Below are positions 53,929 through 61,834 of a stretch of DNA of 64,000 bases, one piece after another. The stretch covers positions 62,001-126,000 of the forward strand of contig NZ_LGCN01000154.1 in the NCBI RefSeq assembly GCF_001279005.1. The letters are read 5' to 3'. Both the position numbers and the translations under genes were made by a program. The DNA is from Streptomyces caelestis (GTDB lineage Bacteria > Actinomycetota > Actinomycetes > Streptomycetales > Streptomycetaceae). Numbering within the stretch: the first letter of the stretch is position 1; each line of letters begins with the position of its first letter. The notes under the pieces are model-generated. The model saw nothing but the letters and a program-made list of their open reading frames with translations. It was not told the origin of the DNA and searched no databases.

Positions 53929-54702
53929 TCAGGCCGGTCCGTCCGCGGCCTTCCAGAACTCGCGCAGGCCGGTGACGAGTGCCTCGGGCGCCTCCTCGGC
54001 GATATGACGGCCGGGGACGACCGGGCCGCCCTCCAGCGGACCTCTGGCCCGGCCCCGCCCCACCTCCAGCACGTCGCCGTAGAGGCCGGCCATGTCGTCA
54101 CGGGTGGCCCACAGAACCCGCAGCGGGCACCCGATACGGCGACCGGCCCGCCGGTCGGCGTCGTGCCGCCGGTCGACACCCGGCCCGGCCCGGTGGTCCT
54201 CGTACGCCTCGACGTCCATCTGCTCGGGTGTGCCCCCGTACCAGGCGTCGGGGTCCGCGCCGATGATCCGTTCGGCCGGCTTGTCGGTCCGCGCGAGGAA
54301 GAACCAGTGCCACCGGCTCAGGGCGAACTTCGCGTCGTACCGGCGCGGCGCCTCGCCGAGGGGGACGGCGTCCAGCACGCTCAGGGCGGAAACGGCCCCC
54401 GGGTGGTCCGGGGCGAGGCGGGTGGCGACGTACGCACCCCGGTCGCGGCCGACGACGGCGAACCGTTCGTGGCCCGGGCCGCGCATCGGAGCGAGGCGGT
54501 CCCCGGCCACGGCGCCCTCGGAGTACGGGCGGTGTCCCCGGTCGGCCGGGGGCTTCGAGGACTCCCCGTGGCCTCGTGGGCCGGGGCGGACGACCGTGCG
54601 CCCCGCGGCCGTCGGCAACGTGGCCACGCGGTGCCAGGTCGCGTGCGTCCGCGGACGGCCGCGGAGAAGCGGTACGGGTGGACCGTCGCCCCCGTACCGC
54701 AC
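53929..54702 (-). pseudogene. Decayed alpha/beta hydrolase of the haloacid/haloalkane dehalogenase type
   Basis: 257 codons open. It still reads VRYGGDGPPVPLLRGRPRTHATWHRVATL, RGHGESSKPPAD, FAVVGRDRGAYVATRLAPDHPG and YGGTPEQMDVEAYEDHR, the fluoroacetate-dehalogenase-like pattern. The oxyanion block HGHP reads RGRP, the nucleophile elbow GHDRG reads GRDRG, and the His block GHHMAEEAP reads GRHIAEEAP. About 17 residues seem deleted after YEDHR, and the N-terminal strand is missing. Activity is unlikely. Confidence 0.6.
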
Positions 54703-54968
54703 GCGGGGTTCGGCCCCACCCCCCGTACGGCGTGTCAGCGGGAGACCGTCGAACGTACCGCCCCCTGCGCCGGGTTGCCGCGGTTCACCCGCCCCGGATC
54801 ACTTCGTCCACGCGCCGTGGCATGCGACCGCCGCCGGTCGCCGACGCGATGCGGGAGGGACGGGCGCGCAGAGGACCGGCACCGGGATGCCACCCGTGCC
54901 GTCATTCCCGCGTCTGCGAGCGCGACGGCCGGGCATACGGGCTTCATCCCTATGAGAGGAGCTCGTTC

Positions 54969-55136
54969 ATGCTCGGTATGGTCGCGGCGGTGCTTTTCTT
55001 CATCGCGTTTCTGATCAACGCGGCGGAGATCGGCACCAACGACGTGTTCTCTTCGGTGAACGTCATGCTGCTGGGGCTGACCGCCCTGGCCCTGCACGTG
55101 GCGGGAATCGGGACCGGCTGGTCCCGTCGACGCTGA
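54969..55136 (+). CDS. Small membrane protein
   Basis: 55 aa from ATG 54969 with GAGAGGAG upstream. Two short hydrophobic helices (MLGMVAAVLFFIAFLINAAEIG and VNVMLLGLTALALHVAGIG) joined by TNDVFSS. Similar very short proteins are common in Streptomyces; function unknown. A hairpin at 55146-55180 follows the stop by 10 nt. Confidence 0.7.
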   Translation: MLGMVAAVLFFIAFLINAAEIGTNDVFSSVNVMLLGLTALALHVAGIGTGWSRRR

Positions 55137-55145
55137 CGCGGTCCC

Positions 55146-55180
55146 GCGCGGGCCCGGCACACGTGTCGACGGGCCCGCGC
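55146..55180 (+). terminator. Terminator hairpin after the 55-aa membrane protein
   Basis: GCGCGGGCCCG (55146-55156) pairs perfectly with CGGGCCCGCGC (55170-55180) around a 13-nt loop. No T-run. Confidence 0.65.
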
Positions 55181-55546
55181 GCCCCCCGCCGCCGCCCTGC
55201 CGTGGGCGGCGGTCACCGTCGCACGGCGATCCTCGCAGCCCTCCGAACGCATCGGACGGCACCCTGACGGCGTGAGCGGAGAACGGGAGCTCCCGGCCCG
55301 CACGAGGAAGCCCTGCGTCGCGAACGGCCCTGCGGACCGATGCCGGCGGCGGTCGGTAAGTCCTCGTGGGCGCGTCGCACGGCGCCTTCCCCGATCCGCG
55401 AGGCCAGGGCGACTGCTTGTTCGTGACGGAGATCCGCGCGGCCCGCGGGACTCTCCGCGATGTCCGCGTCCGCGACCGGGATCAGCCGGTCCGGCCGGAC
55501 GGCCGACGCGCCGCCGCACCCGGCGACGCCGCGAGAGAACGGCCGC
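55181..55546. other. Stretch without a recognised gene
   Basis: About 365 nt. A minus-strand open stretch contains the protein-like piece DLRHEQAVALASRIGEGAVRRAHEDLPTAAG, which may be one more relic, but I cannot name the family and see no start signal. Nothing else stands out. Confidence 0.4.
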
Positions 55547-56419
55547 TCAGCCGATGCGGGTTCCCGCGCCGCCGACCCGGACGCGCGGGTCACCCGCGCG
55601 CAGCGTCACCGTGAGCCGGCCCGGGCGGCCGAGGTCCTCGCCCTGGTGCAGGGTGAGCACGGCGTCCTCGGGCACGAGGCCGAGCTCACGGGCGTACGCC
55701 CCGAACGCGGCTGCCGCGGCGCCGGTCGCCGGGTCCTCGACGACGCCCCCGACGGGGAACGGGTCACGGACGTGGAAGACGGTGGCCGACTCCCGCCACA
55801 CCAGCTGAAGGGTGGTCAGGTCCAGGCGGTGCATGAGGGTTTCGAGGCGCGCGAAGTCGTACGAGAGGTCCGCGAGACGGGCCCGCGTGGCCGCCGCGAG
55901 CACCAGGTGACGGGCGCCGGCGAACGCGATACGGGGCGGGAAGGCCGGATCGAGGTCGGCGGCCGGCCAGCCCAGCGCGGCGAGTGCCTCCGCGAGGTCG
56001 GCGTCGGAGACCTCCGCGAGGTGCGGCTCGACGCTGGTGAGCGTGGCCCTGACCGTCCCGTCCTCCTCGGCCACCTCCACCGGCACGATGCCGGCTCGCG
56101 TCGCGAACACCACCTCTCCGGGGCCCGTCCGTTCGGCGAGCGCGACGGCGGTCGCGACAGTGGCGTGCCCGCAGAAGGACACCTCGGCCTTGGGGCTGAA
56201 GTACCGGATGCCGTACGCCCGTCCCTCCGGGCCGAGGCCCTCCGGGGGCGCGGTGAGGAACGCGGACTCCGAGTATCCGAGGTCGGCGGCGATGGCCAGC
56301 ATGTCCTCGTCGTCCAGAGCGCCGGCGTCCAGAACGACGCCGGCGGGGTTTCCGCCGTCGGGACTGCTGGAGAAGGCGGTGTAGCGCAGTACTTCGGGCC
56401 GCGGCGCATTCGTCGTCAT
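55547..56419 (-). CDS. PhzF-family isomerase/epimerase-like protein
   Basis: 290 aa from ATG 56419; ribosome site weak. Two-lobed diaminopimelate-epimerase fold: FSSSPDGGNPAGVVLDA, DLGYSESAFL (catalytic Glu), FSPKAEVSFCGHATVATAVAL and DPATGAAAAAFGAYAREL. PhzF enzymes catalyse proton shifts in secondary metabolism; most homologues, like this one, have no known substrate. It has no phenazine gene neighbours. The long upstream frame (to 56812) covers the intergenic region and is rejected. Confidence 0.88.
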   Translation of the reverse strand: MTTNAPRPEVLRYTAFSSSPDGGNPAGVVLDAGALDDEDMLAIAADLGYSESAFLTAPPEGLGPEGRAYGIRYFSPKAEVSFCGHATVATAVALAERTGPGEVVFATRAGIVPVEVAEEDGTVRATLTSVEPHLAEVSDADLAEALAALGWPAADLDPAFPPRIAFAGARHLVLAAATRARLADLSYDFARLETLMHRLDLTTLQLVWRESATVFHVRDPFPVGGVVEDPATGAAAAAFGAYARELGLVPEDAVLTLHQGEDLGRPGRLTVTLRAGDPRVRVGGAGTRIG

Positions 56420-56630
56420 GCTCGCGGCAACGCGGGGCGGGGCCGCGGCTATTCCTGGACGGGACACGGGGGCACGGGGGCACAGGGACGGCCGCTCGCA
56501 CGGGCCCCGTGCGACGGGACGAGCGCGCGGACGGCGGGGGAGGGCGCGGCTCTCACAGTCGTCGGCCGCCCGGGGGGCGACAGAGCCGCCGTCCCGTTCC
56601 CGCGCCACCCGCCCGAGCCCCGCCGCGCAC

Positions 56631-56646
56631 GCGTTGCCGGCAACGC
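56631..56646. promoter_or_regulatory. 16-bp palindrome before the secreted hydrolase
   Basis: GCGTTGCCGGCAACGC is a perfect palindrome, with CATAAG-like -10 sequence at 56651-56658 downstream. It lies 64 nt before the GTG at 56710 and could be an operator. Confidence 0.5.
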
Positions 56647-56709
56647 CGTCCCATAAGCTCGTGCACGGAAGCGCCGGACCCCAGGCGCACGCACGTGGAG
56701 GAGGCGGCG

Positions 56710-57546
56710 GTGGCCGGAAGGAGCGCGCGGTTGCTCGTGGGCGCCGTGGTGGTGGGCTGCGTGGCGCTCCTCGGCCCCAGTGCACCGGGCGGGGCCCCCT
56801 CCGCCGGGCCACTGCCCGCCGGCGCCGTCGGGGACGTCGTACCGAACCGGGTCATGACGTGGAACATCTGCAACCCCTGCGAGACGGGCGACGCCGACCG
56901 GGCGGCGGAGATCGCCACGTACGCGCCCCAGGTCATCGGCCTGCAAGAGGCGTGCGTGCGGGACGTCGAGAGGATCCGGGACCATCTGGAGCGCCTTTAC
57001 GGGCTGGTGTACCACGTCGAGTACGGGACGGTTCTGCGGAACTGGGGCCGTTGCGGGGGAGTGCCGTGGAGTCCGGGAGCCTTCGGGCAGGCGATCCTCT
57101 CGGCGGCGCCGATGACGGACCGCGTCAACGTGGAGTACCCCGACGGAGGATCCGAGGACCGCGGGTACATGGCGGTCACCACCATGGTGGGCGGCCGGTC
57201 CGTACGGGTCTTCAACACACACCTCGCCGAACGACGTCAGGAAGCGGTGAGGGCGGGTCAGACCGGCGTACTCGCCGCAGCCGTCGCCCGGCACGACCGC
57301 GCCATCGTTCTCGGAGACTTCAACGCCGTGCCGGACGCCGCCGAACTCTCCCCGATCTGGGCGCTGGCCGAGGACACCGATCCCCGGTGCCATCCCTCGA
57401 ACGGCGCCACCTGCGAACCGACCACCGACTGGCACAGCAAGTTCGACTACGTCTTCCTGCGAGGCGTCACCCCGCTCGAGCACCATGTGGAACGCACCCC
57501 GTACTCGGACCACCACATGCTGCACACCGATGTGGACCCGGCCTAG
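56710..57546 (+). CDS. Secreted endonuclease/exonuclease/phosphatase-fold protein
   Basis: 278 aa with GTG start at 56710 behind GGAGGAGG. A signal peptide (SARLLVGAVVVGCVALLGPSAPGGAPSA) precedes the fold. Motifs: RVMTWNICN, VIGLQEACVRD (metal Glu), VRVFNTHLAE, IVLGDFNAVPDAA, FDYVFLRG and TPYSDHHML. This matches the Mg-dependent DNase I/sphingomyelinase/inositol phosphatase superfamily. Four Cys (CNPC, CGG, CHPSNGATC) suggest disulfides, as expected outside the cell. Substrate may be nucleic acid or phosphoester lipid; the sequence does not decide. Confidence 0.85.
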   Translation: MAGRSARLLVGAVVVGCVALLGPSAPGGAPSAGPLPAGAVGDVVPNRVMTWNICNPCETGDADRAAEIATYAPQVIGLQEACVRDVERIRDHLERLYGLVYHVEYGTVLRNWGRCGGVPWSPGAFGQAILSAAPMTDRVNVEYPDGGSEDRGYMAVTTMVGGRSVRVFNTHLAERRQEAVRAGQTGVLAAAVARHDRAIVLGDFNAVPDAAELSPIWALAEDTDPRCHPSNGATCEPTTDWHSKFDYVFLRGVTPLEHHVERTPYSDHHMLHTDVDPA

Positions 57547-57594
57547 CCGGAGCCGTCGTCCGGCGTCCGTTCCCCGACGCCGTGCGCGGGACGG

Positions 57595-57611
57595 GATGTG
57601 AAACACACATC
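57595..57611. promoter_or_regulatory. GATGTG-AAACA-CACATC inverted repeat before the P450 gene
   Basis: Perfect six-base arms around AAACA, 81 nt before the P450 start. The AT-rich sequence stands out in its surroundings, which supports an operator role. Confidence 0.5.
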
Positions 57612-57691
57612 AGGGAGCGGCCGCATCGCACACCGCGTTCCCGGGCAGAAACCGGCCACCCCCACGGACTCACGTGAGGAGCCCCACGGCC

Positions 57692-59401
57692 GTGACCACC
57701 CCGCCCGTCATACCCGTCCCCACACCGACCGCACCCGGCGCCCTGCCCCTGCTGGGTCATGCCCACCGCCTCGCACGCGACCCCCTTCCCTTCATCACGT
57801 CCCTCCGCCGGCACGGCGGTGTCGTGCGCATACGGATCGGACCGACCGACGCCTACGTCGTGACCGATCCCGAACTGACCCGCAGGGTCCTGGTCACCGA
57901 CGCCGGCCACTACGCCAAGGGCGGCAGGATCATCGACGCGTTGCGCGTCTTCTTCGGCGACGGCCTGGCCACCGTCGCCGACGGCGACACACACCTGCGC
58001 AACCGGCGCCTCGTGCAGCCCATGTTCAACAAGGCGCATGTCGCCACACGCGGCAGCGCCATGATCGACCAGGTCCGAGCGATGGTCGAGGGGTGGCGGG
58101 AGAACGAGAAACGTGACGTCTTCGCCGACATGAACGACCTCACCCTGGCCGCGTTCCTCGTCGCCCTCTTCGGCACCGACCTGCCGGGACACCTGCGGGC
58201 CGAGTTCACCGCCCTGATGCCGGTCATCATGAAAGGCGCCATCCGGCAGACCGTCCTGCCGTCCTGGGCCACCCGTCTGCCGCTGCCCGCCAACCGCGCG
58301 CACGCCGAACGCGTCGCACGGCTCCGCGAGCTCGTCGACCGAGCCATCGACCACCACGGCACGTCCCCGTCGAGCGCGCCGCCCGACGACCCCGACGACC
58401 CCGACGACGCGGACACCGGCCCCACGTGCCCGCACGCGCCACCGGCCCAGGGCGGTCTGTTCGCCGCCCTCCTCACCGCGGACCGGCCGTTGACGCGCCG
58501 GCACCTGCAGGACGAGGCCATCACCCTGCTGACCGGCGCCATCGAAACCACCGGCACGACCCTGGCCTGGACCCTCTACGAGATCAGCCGGCACCCCGAC
58601 GTCGAGCGACGCCTGCGCACCGAACTGGCCGACGCCTGCGGCGACCGCCCGTTGCGCCCCACGGACCTCGAGAACCTCCCGTACGCCCGTCAGGTGCTGC
58701 AGGAAGCCATCCGCAAGTACGGGCCGGCCTGGATGGTCACACGCACCGCCACCCGCGACGTGGAACTCGGCGGCCACCGCATCCCCGAAGGGGCCGACGT
58801 GATCTGGAGCCCGTACCTCCACCAGCACGATCCGGCGCACTTCCCCGCCCCGGACGTCTTCGACCCCGACCGCTGGGCTCCCCATCGCGCCCCGGCCGCC
58901 CGCGGCTCCTTCCTCGCCTTCGGCGACGGCCGCCGCAAGTGCATCGGGGAGAACTTCGCCCGGACCGAACTGCAGATCGTCCTGGCGGTGATCCTTCAAC
59001 GCTGGTCACGCATCGAGCTGGTGTCCCGCGCCCCACGGCCCCAAGCGGTGGTGACGGTCAGACCCGACACGATGTCGATGAGGTACGGCCACCGTGACAC
59101 CGCCACCGCGTCCGTGGACGATCCTCCGCGCTCCTGGGCCGTCCCTCGTGGAGCATCGCCGCAAGCGGTCCGGGAGCGCGGTGGCCTAGGCCGCGGACGC
59201 GAGCCGTCCACGGGCGCGGTTTCAGGCGGTGGAGCGCCGGCCTGCCGGGCCGGCGTCTTCGGTGGAGACCAAGGAGGCGAGCAGACGCAGCCCCTTTTCC
59301 GAGAGGGAACCGGGTTCCGCGGTGCAGACGGTCATGTGGAGTCCGGGTCCGGCGTCGTCCAGCCGGAACGCGGGGGCGACGGTTTCGAGGACGGCCGGTG
59401 A
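57692..59401 (+). CDS. Cytochrome P450 with an abnormal C-terminal extension
   Basis: 569 aa with GTG start at 57692; GAGGAG lies upstream, and a GTG six codons earlier (57674) overlaps that site. I-helix TGAIETTGTT, ExxR as EAIR, PERF region PDRWAP, and heme loop FLAFGDGRRKCIGENFA (Cys417). An Asp/Pro-rich insert (DDPDDPDDADTGPTCPHAPPAQ) interrupts the region before the I-helix. Homology should end near residue 470 (VRPDTMSMRYGHRD). The last about 100 residues are Gly/Arg-rich and run antisense over a possible small gene, so a lost stop or frameshift at the 3' end is likely. Redox partner and substrate unknown. Confidence 0.85.
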   Translation: MTTPPVIPVPTPTAPGALPLLGHAHRLARDPLPFITSLRRHGGVVRIRIGPTDAYVVTDPELTRRVLVTDAGHYAKGGRIIDALRVFFGDGLATVADGDTHLRNRRLVQPMFNKAHVATRGSAMIDQVRAMVEGWRENEKRDVFADMNDLTLAAFLVALFGTDLPGHLRAEFTALMPVIMKGAIRQTVLPSWATRLPLPANRAHAERVARLRELVDRAIDHHGTSPSSAPPDDPDDPDDADTGPTCPHAPPAQGGLFAALLTADRPLTRRHLQDEAITLLTGAIETTGTTLAWTLYEISRHPDVERRLRTELADACGDRPLRPTDLENLPYARQVLQEAIRKYGPAWMVTRTATRDVELGGHRIPEGADVIWSPYLHQHDPAHFPAPDVFDPDRWAPHRAPAARGSFLAFGDGRRKCIGENFARTELQIVLAVILQRWSRIELVSRAPRPQAVVTVRPDTMSMRYGHRDTATASVDDPPRSWAVPRGASPQAVRERGGLGRGREPSTGAVSGGGAPACRAGVFGGDQGGEQTQPLFREGTGFRGADGHVESGSGVVQPERGGDGFEDGR

Positions 59402-59452
59402 GACGCCGGCCAGACTGCCCTGCTCCGGTTTCACGTAATACTCGACGCTCAC
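59222..59452 (-). CDS. Possible small hypothetical protein, antisense to the P450 tail
   Basis: 76 aa with GTG start at 59452. MSVEYYVKPEQGSLAGVSPAVLETVAPAFRLDDAGPGLHMTVCTAEPGSLSEKGLRLLASLV is more protein-like than the opposing P450 tail and has an AT-richer start. The ribosome site is weak. It may be a real gene, or a relic truncated at its 3' side. Not recognised. Confidence 0.4.
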   Translation of the reverse strand: MSVEYYVKPEQGSLAGVSPAVLETVAPAFRLDDAGPGLHMTVCTAEPGSLSEKGLRLLASLVSTEDAGPAGRRSTA

Positions 59453-59468
59453 GTCGGCCTGCGCGGCG

Positions 59469-59530
59469 CAGGTCCATGGGGGCGCCCCCGTCCGAAGACG
59501 GGGGCGCCCCCATGGACCTGCCGGTTTTTT
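59469..59530 (+). terminator. Intrinsic terminator downstream of the P450 gene
   Basis: Perfect 24-bp stem (59469-59492 with 59497-59520), CGAA tetraloop, then six T at 59525-59530 on the plus strand. This is a textbook rho-independent terminator and unusual in its T-run for this GC content. It ends plus-strand transcription from the P450 gene. Confidence 0.9.
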
Positions 59531-59560
59531 GCGCGTCAGCTCGCTCCGAGCGTCGGACCG

Positions 59561-59845
59561 TTATGCGTGGGCGTGCCCGCGGCGATGGCCGCGGCCGGTG
59601 AACAGCCGGTACAGCGCCAGCAGAATCATGGAGCCGACGATGGCAGCGATCCAGGTGGACAGTTCGAAGAAACCGTCAATGGAGTCGACACCGAAGATCA
59701 CCTTGCCGAGGAAGCCTCCGAGGAGCCCTCCGGCAATACCGATGAGCATGGTGATGATGATTCCGCCCGGGTCCTTGCCCGGCATGAGCGCCTTGGCAAT
59801 GGCTCCGGCGAGCAGGCCGATGACTATCCACGCGATGATGCCCAT
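59561..59845 (-). CDS. GlsB/YeaQ/YmgE-family stress membrane protein
   Basis: 94 aa from ATG 59845 with AAGGAG eight bases upstream; a GTG three bases earlier is an alternative. Three glycine-rich helices (IIAWIVIGLLAGAIAKALM, GIIITMLIGIAGGLLGGFLG, LSTWIAAIVGSMILLALYRLF) separated by PGKDPGG, the family hallmark. A His/Arg tail (GRGHRRGHAHA) ends it. Members are induced by general stress in many bacteria; role unknown. Confidence 0.9.
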   Translation of the reverse strand: MGIIAWIVIGLLAGAIAKALMPGKDPGGIIITMLIGIAGGLLGGFLGKVIFGVDSIDGFFELSTWIAAIVGSMILLALYRLFTGRGHRRGHAHA

Positions 59846-60121
59846 CACAGACTCTCCTTGCTGTCGGTTCGTCGTACGTGTGTCCCCGGATCGCTTCTCC
59901 TAACGGACCCGTGCGCAATCGGCGCGGAAAATCTCATGGTGACGTCCCGTTGGTGGGACAGCGCCTTTCCGCGCCGTCGGCGAGAATCGTTCGAATCGAT
60001 CCCCGAATCCCCAACCTCCGCTGAGGAAAGGTGTTTTCGCGTTTCTCCGAGGGGCACACGGGTCGCCAGTTCGCCCTCGTTCCATGGACGAGCGGCAGAA
60101 ATCGAGGAGATGGGGATTCAC

Positions 60122-60991
60122 ATGCGTCGCAGGGGGACGAGGGCAGCCGCGATCACGGTCGCCGCGGTCATGGGGAGTGTGCTGACGGGGTGCGGGGACG
60201 ACAGTGAGCCGTCGGGAGCGAAGGACGGCCCGTCGTCGAGCGCGAGCAGGAGTGACGGGGCCCGGGAACAGGGCACGACGGCGGTGCGGGCGGCCTACGA
60301 CAGGACGGCCGATGCGGAGTCGGCCCGGATGACGATCAGGACCAAGCTCGCCGCGGAGGGCGAGACGGTCACGTCGGACGGCGAGGGCGTCCTCGACCTG
60401 GCCGAGGGCGACAGCGTCATGACCGTCACCGCGCAGGGCGAGAGCATCGAGCAGCGCGTGGTCGACGAGGTCCTCTACCAGAAGGCCCCGGGCCGGAACG
60501 CTCCGGGTGGCAAGCCCTGGGTCAAGATCGACCTGCGGAAGGTGGCCGCCCAGCAGGGCGTGAACGACCAGGGGATCGGCGACCCGGCCCGGACCGCGGC
60601 CTACGCCAAGGCGATCACCGACAAGGACGTCACGGAGGTCGGCGCCGAGGAGATCGACGGTGTGAACACCACGCGCTACCGGGTCTCGGTGGACGTGACC
60701 GAGCTGCCGGGCGGTGAGCGGATGCGCGAGCAGCTCGGCCCGACCCTGCCGATGCAGGTCTGGCTCGACGACGAGGGACGGCTCCGCCGTCAGCAGATGG
60801 ACATGACTCTCAAGGCCCCGGCCTCCGCCTCGGCGAAGCCGGACGCCGACGCGGCGCCGCAGCAGCTCACGATGAGCACCGTGATGGAGTTCTCGGACTT
60901 CGGCACCGAGGTCGACGCCGAGGCTCCGCCGGCCGGACAGGTGGCCGACATGACGGGCGACGCGCTCCAGGGGAACCGACAGCGGAGCTGA
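60122..60991 (+). CDS. LppX/LprG-like lipoprotein
   Basis: 289 aa from ATG 60122; an ATG at 60110 abuts the GAGGAG and is less likely. Lipobox LTGC near residue 22, then a Ser/Asp/Gly linker. The mature domain (VRAAYDRTADAESARMTIRTKLAAEGETVTSDGEGVLDL, VLYQKAPGRNAPGGKPWVKIDLRKV, TTRYRVSVDVTELPGGERMREQLGPTLPMQVWLDDEGRLRRQQMDMTLK) follows the LppX/LprAFG beta-half-barrel pattern that binds lipids. Divergent from the YmgE-type gene. Extracytoplasmic, lipid-anchored. Confidence 0.75.
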   Translation: MRRRGTRAAAITVAAVMGSVLTGCGDDSEPSGAKDGPSSSASRSDGAREQGTTAVRAAYDRTADAESARMTIRTKLAAEGETVTSDGEGVLDLAEGDSVMTVTAQGESIEQRVVDEVLYQKAPGRNAPGGKPWVKIDLRKVAAQQGVNDQGIGDPARTAAYAKAITDKDVTEVGAEEIDGVNTTRYRVSVDVTELPGGERMREQLGPTLPMQVWLDDEGRLRRQQMDMTLKAPASASAKPDADAAPQQLTMSTVMEFSDFGTEVDAEAPPAGQVADMTGDALQGNRQRS

Positions 60992-61065
60992 GCCCCGCAG
61001 GCACGGTCGGCGGTGACGGTCGGGCGGGTCTCACCCCCTGACCCGCCGCTGCCCTTGCGCGGTGT

Positions 61066-61407
61066 TCAGCCCCCGGCCCGGCCACGGGGCGAGGGCCCCA
61101 CGTCCGCGTGGCGGCCGGGGCGCACCGCGGCGTGGCGCTGCCCCGGGCCGGGCTCTTCACGGGCGGCCAGGGCGTCGGCGACGGCCCCCGTGACGAAGGC
61201 GTACACCGTCTTGTGCACCAGGCCGACGACGAGTTCGCCGCGAGGCCAGGTGGTCGGCGGAGCGCCGACGCCGGTGGCGTTCTCCAGGATCTGGTCGCTG
61301 GTGAGGCGTACGACGGCGAACTGTGCCGACGGCCGTCCTCCGCGCAGCCCGGCGTGCGACATCACCGACCGCAGGACGCCGAGAAAAGCGCCCTGACCTA
61401 CGGTCAT
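61066..61407 (-). CDS. Hypothetical protein, second of a coupled pair
   Basis: 113 aa from ATG 61407, in an ATGA overlap with the preceding gene. MTVGQGAFLGVLRSVMSHAGLRGGRPSAQFAVVRLTSDQILENATGVGAPPTTWPRGELVVGLVHKTVYAFVTGAVADAL is protein-like; the last 30 residues are Arg/Gly/Pro-rich. A hydrophobic segment (VVGLVHKTVYAFVTGAVADAL) could be membrane-associated. Not recognised. Confidence 0.5.
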   Translation of the reverse strand: MTVGQGAFLGVLRSVMSHAGLRGGRPSAQFAVVRLTSDQILENATGVGAPPTTWPRGELVVGLVHKTVYAFVTGAVADALAAREEPGPGQRHAAVRPGRHADVGPSPRGRAGG

Positions 61408-61679
61408 CGGGCGCCGCCGCCCGGCCCGTCCGCACCCGCGGGGCCCTCCCCTCCGCGCATGTGCCGGCCGATCCTCTCCCGTACCTGGTGCCACAACGGC
61501 GTGCGCGGACCGGGGTCCATCCCCTCCGCCGCGAACACGGCGTCGGTGAAGCCGTCCGCGTCGGCGGGCGGCGCCTCCCGCAGTCGCCGCTGCTCGTGGG
61601 GCGGGAGGCAGAAGCCGAGGTCGACGCAGAGTTCGTGGAGGAGTTCCCGTATCCCGTCCTTCGGGTCGCGTGGGGGCAT
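61404..61679 (-). CDS. Hypothetical protein, first of a coupled pair
   Basis: 91 aa from ATG 61679; ribosome site weak, longer in-frame starts exist up to 61841. MPPRDPKDGIRELLHELCVDLGFCLPPHEQRRLREAPPADADGFTDAVFAAEGMDPGPRTPLWHQVRERIGRHM is helical and conserved-looking, with two Cys. Its stop overlaps the start of the next gene. Divergent from the DUF1152 gene. Not recognised. Confidence 0.55.
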   Translation of the reverse strand: MPPRDPKDGIRELLHELCVDLGFCLPPHEQRRLREAPPADADGFTDAVFAAEGMDPGPRTPLWHQVRERIGRHMRGGEGPAGADGPGGGAR

Positions 61680-61834
61680 GGAACGGGATGGTCGCACGCC
61701 CGCTCCCGTGCGCACCATGGATTTCGGGGCGACACCCGCGCCTCGAGAACCTGTCGCCGCTGCGCGGCAGGTGATCCCCGCACCGCCTCTGCGCCTCTGC
61801 GCCCACGCGGTGTGGCACGACCGGAGGGCGCCGG

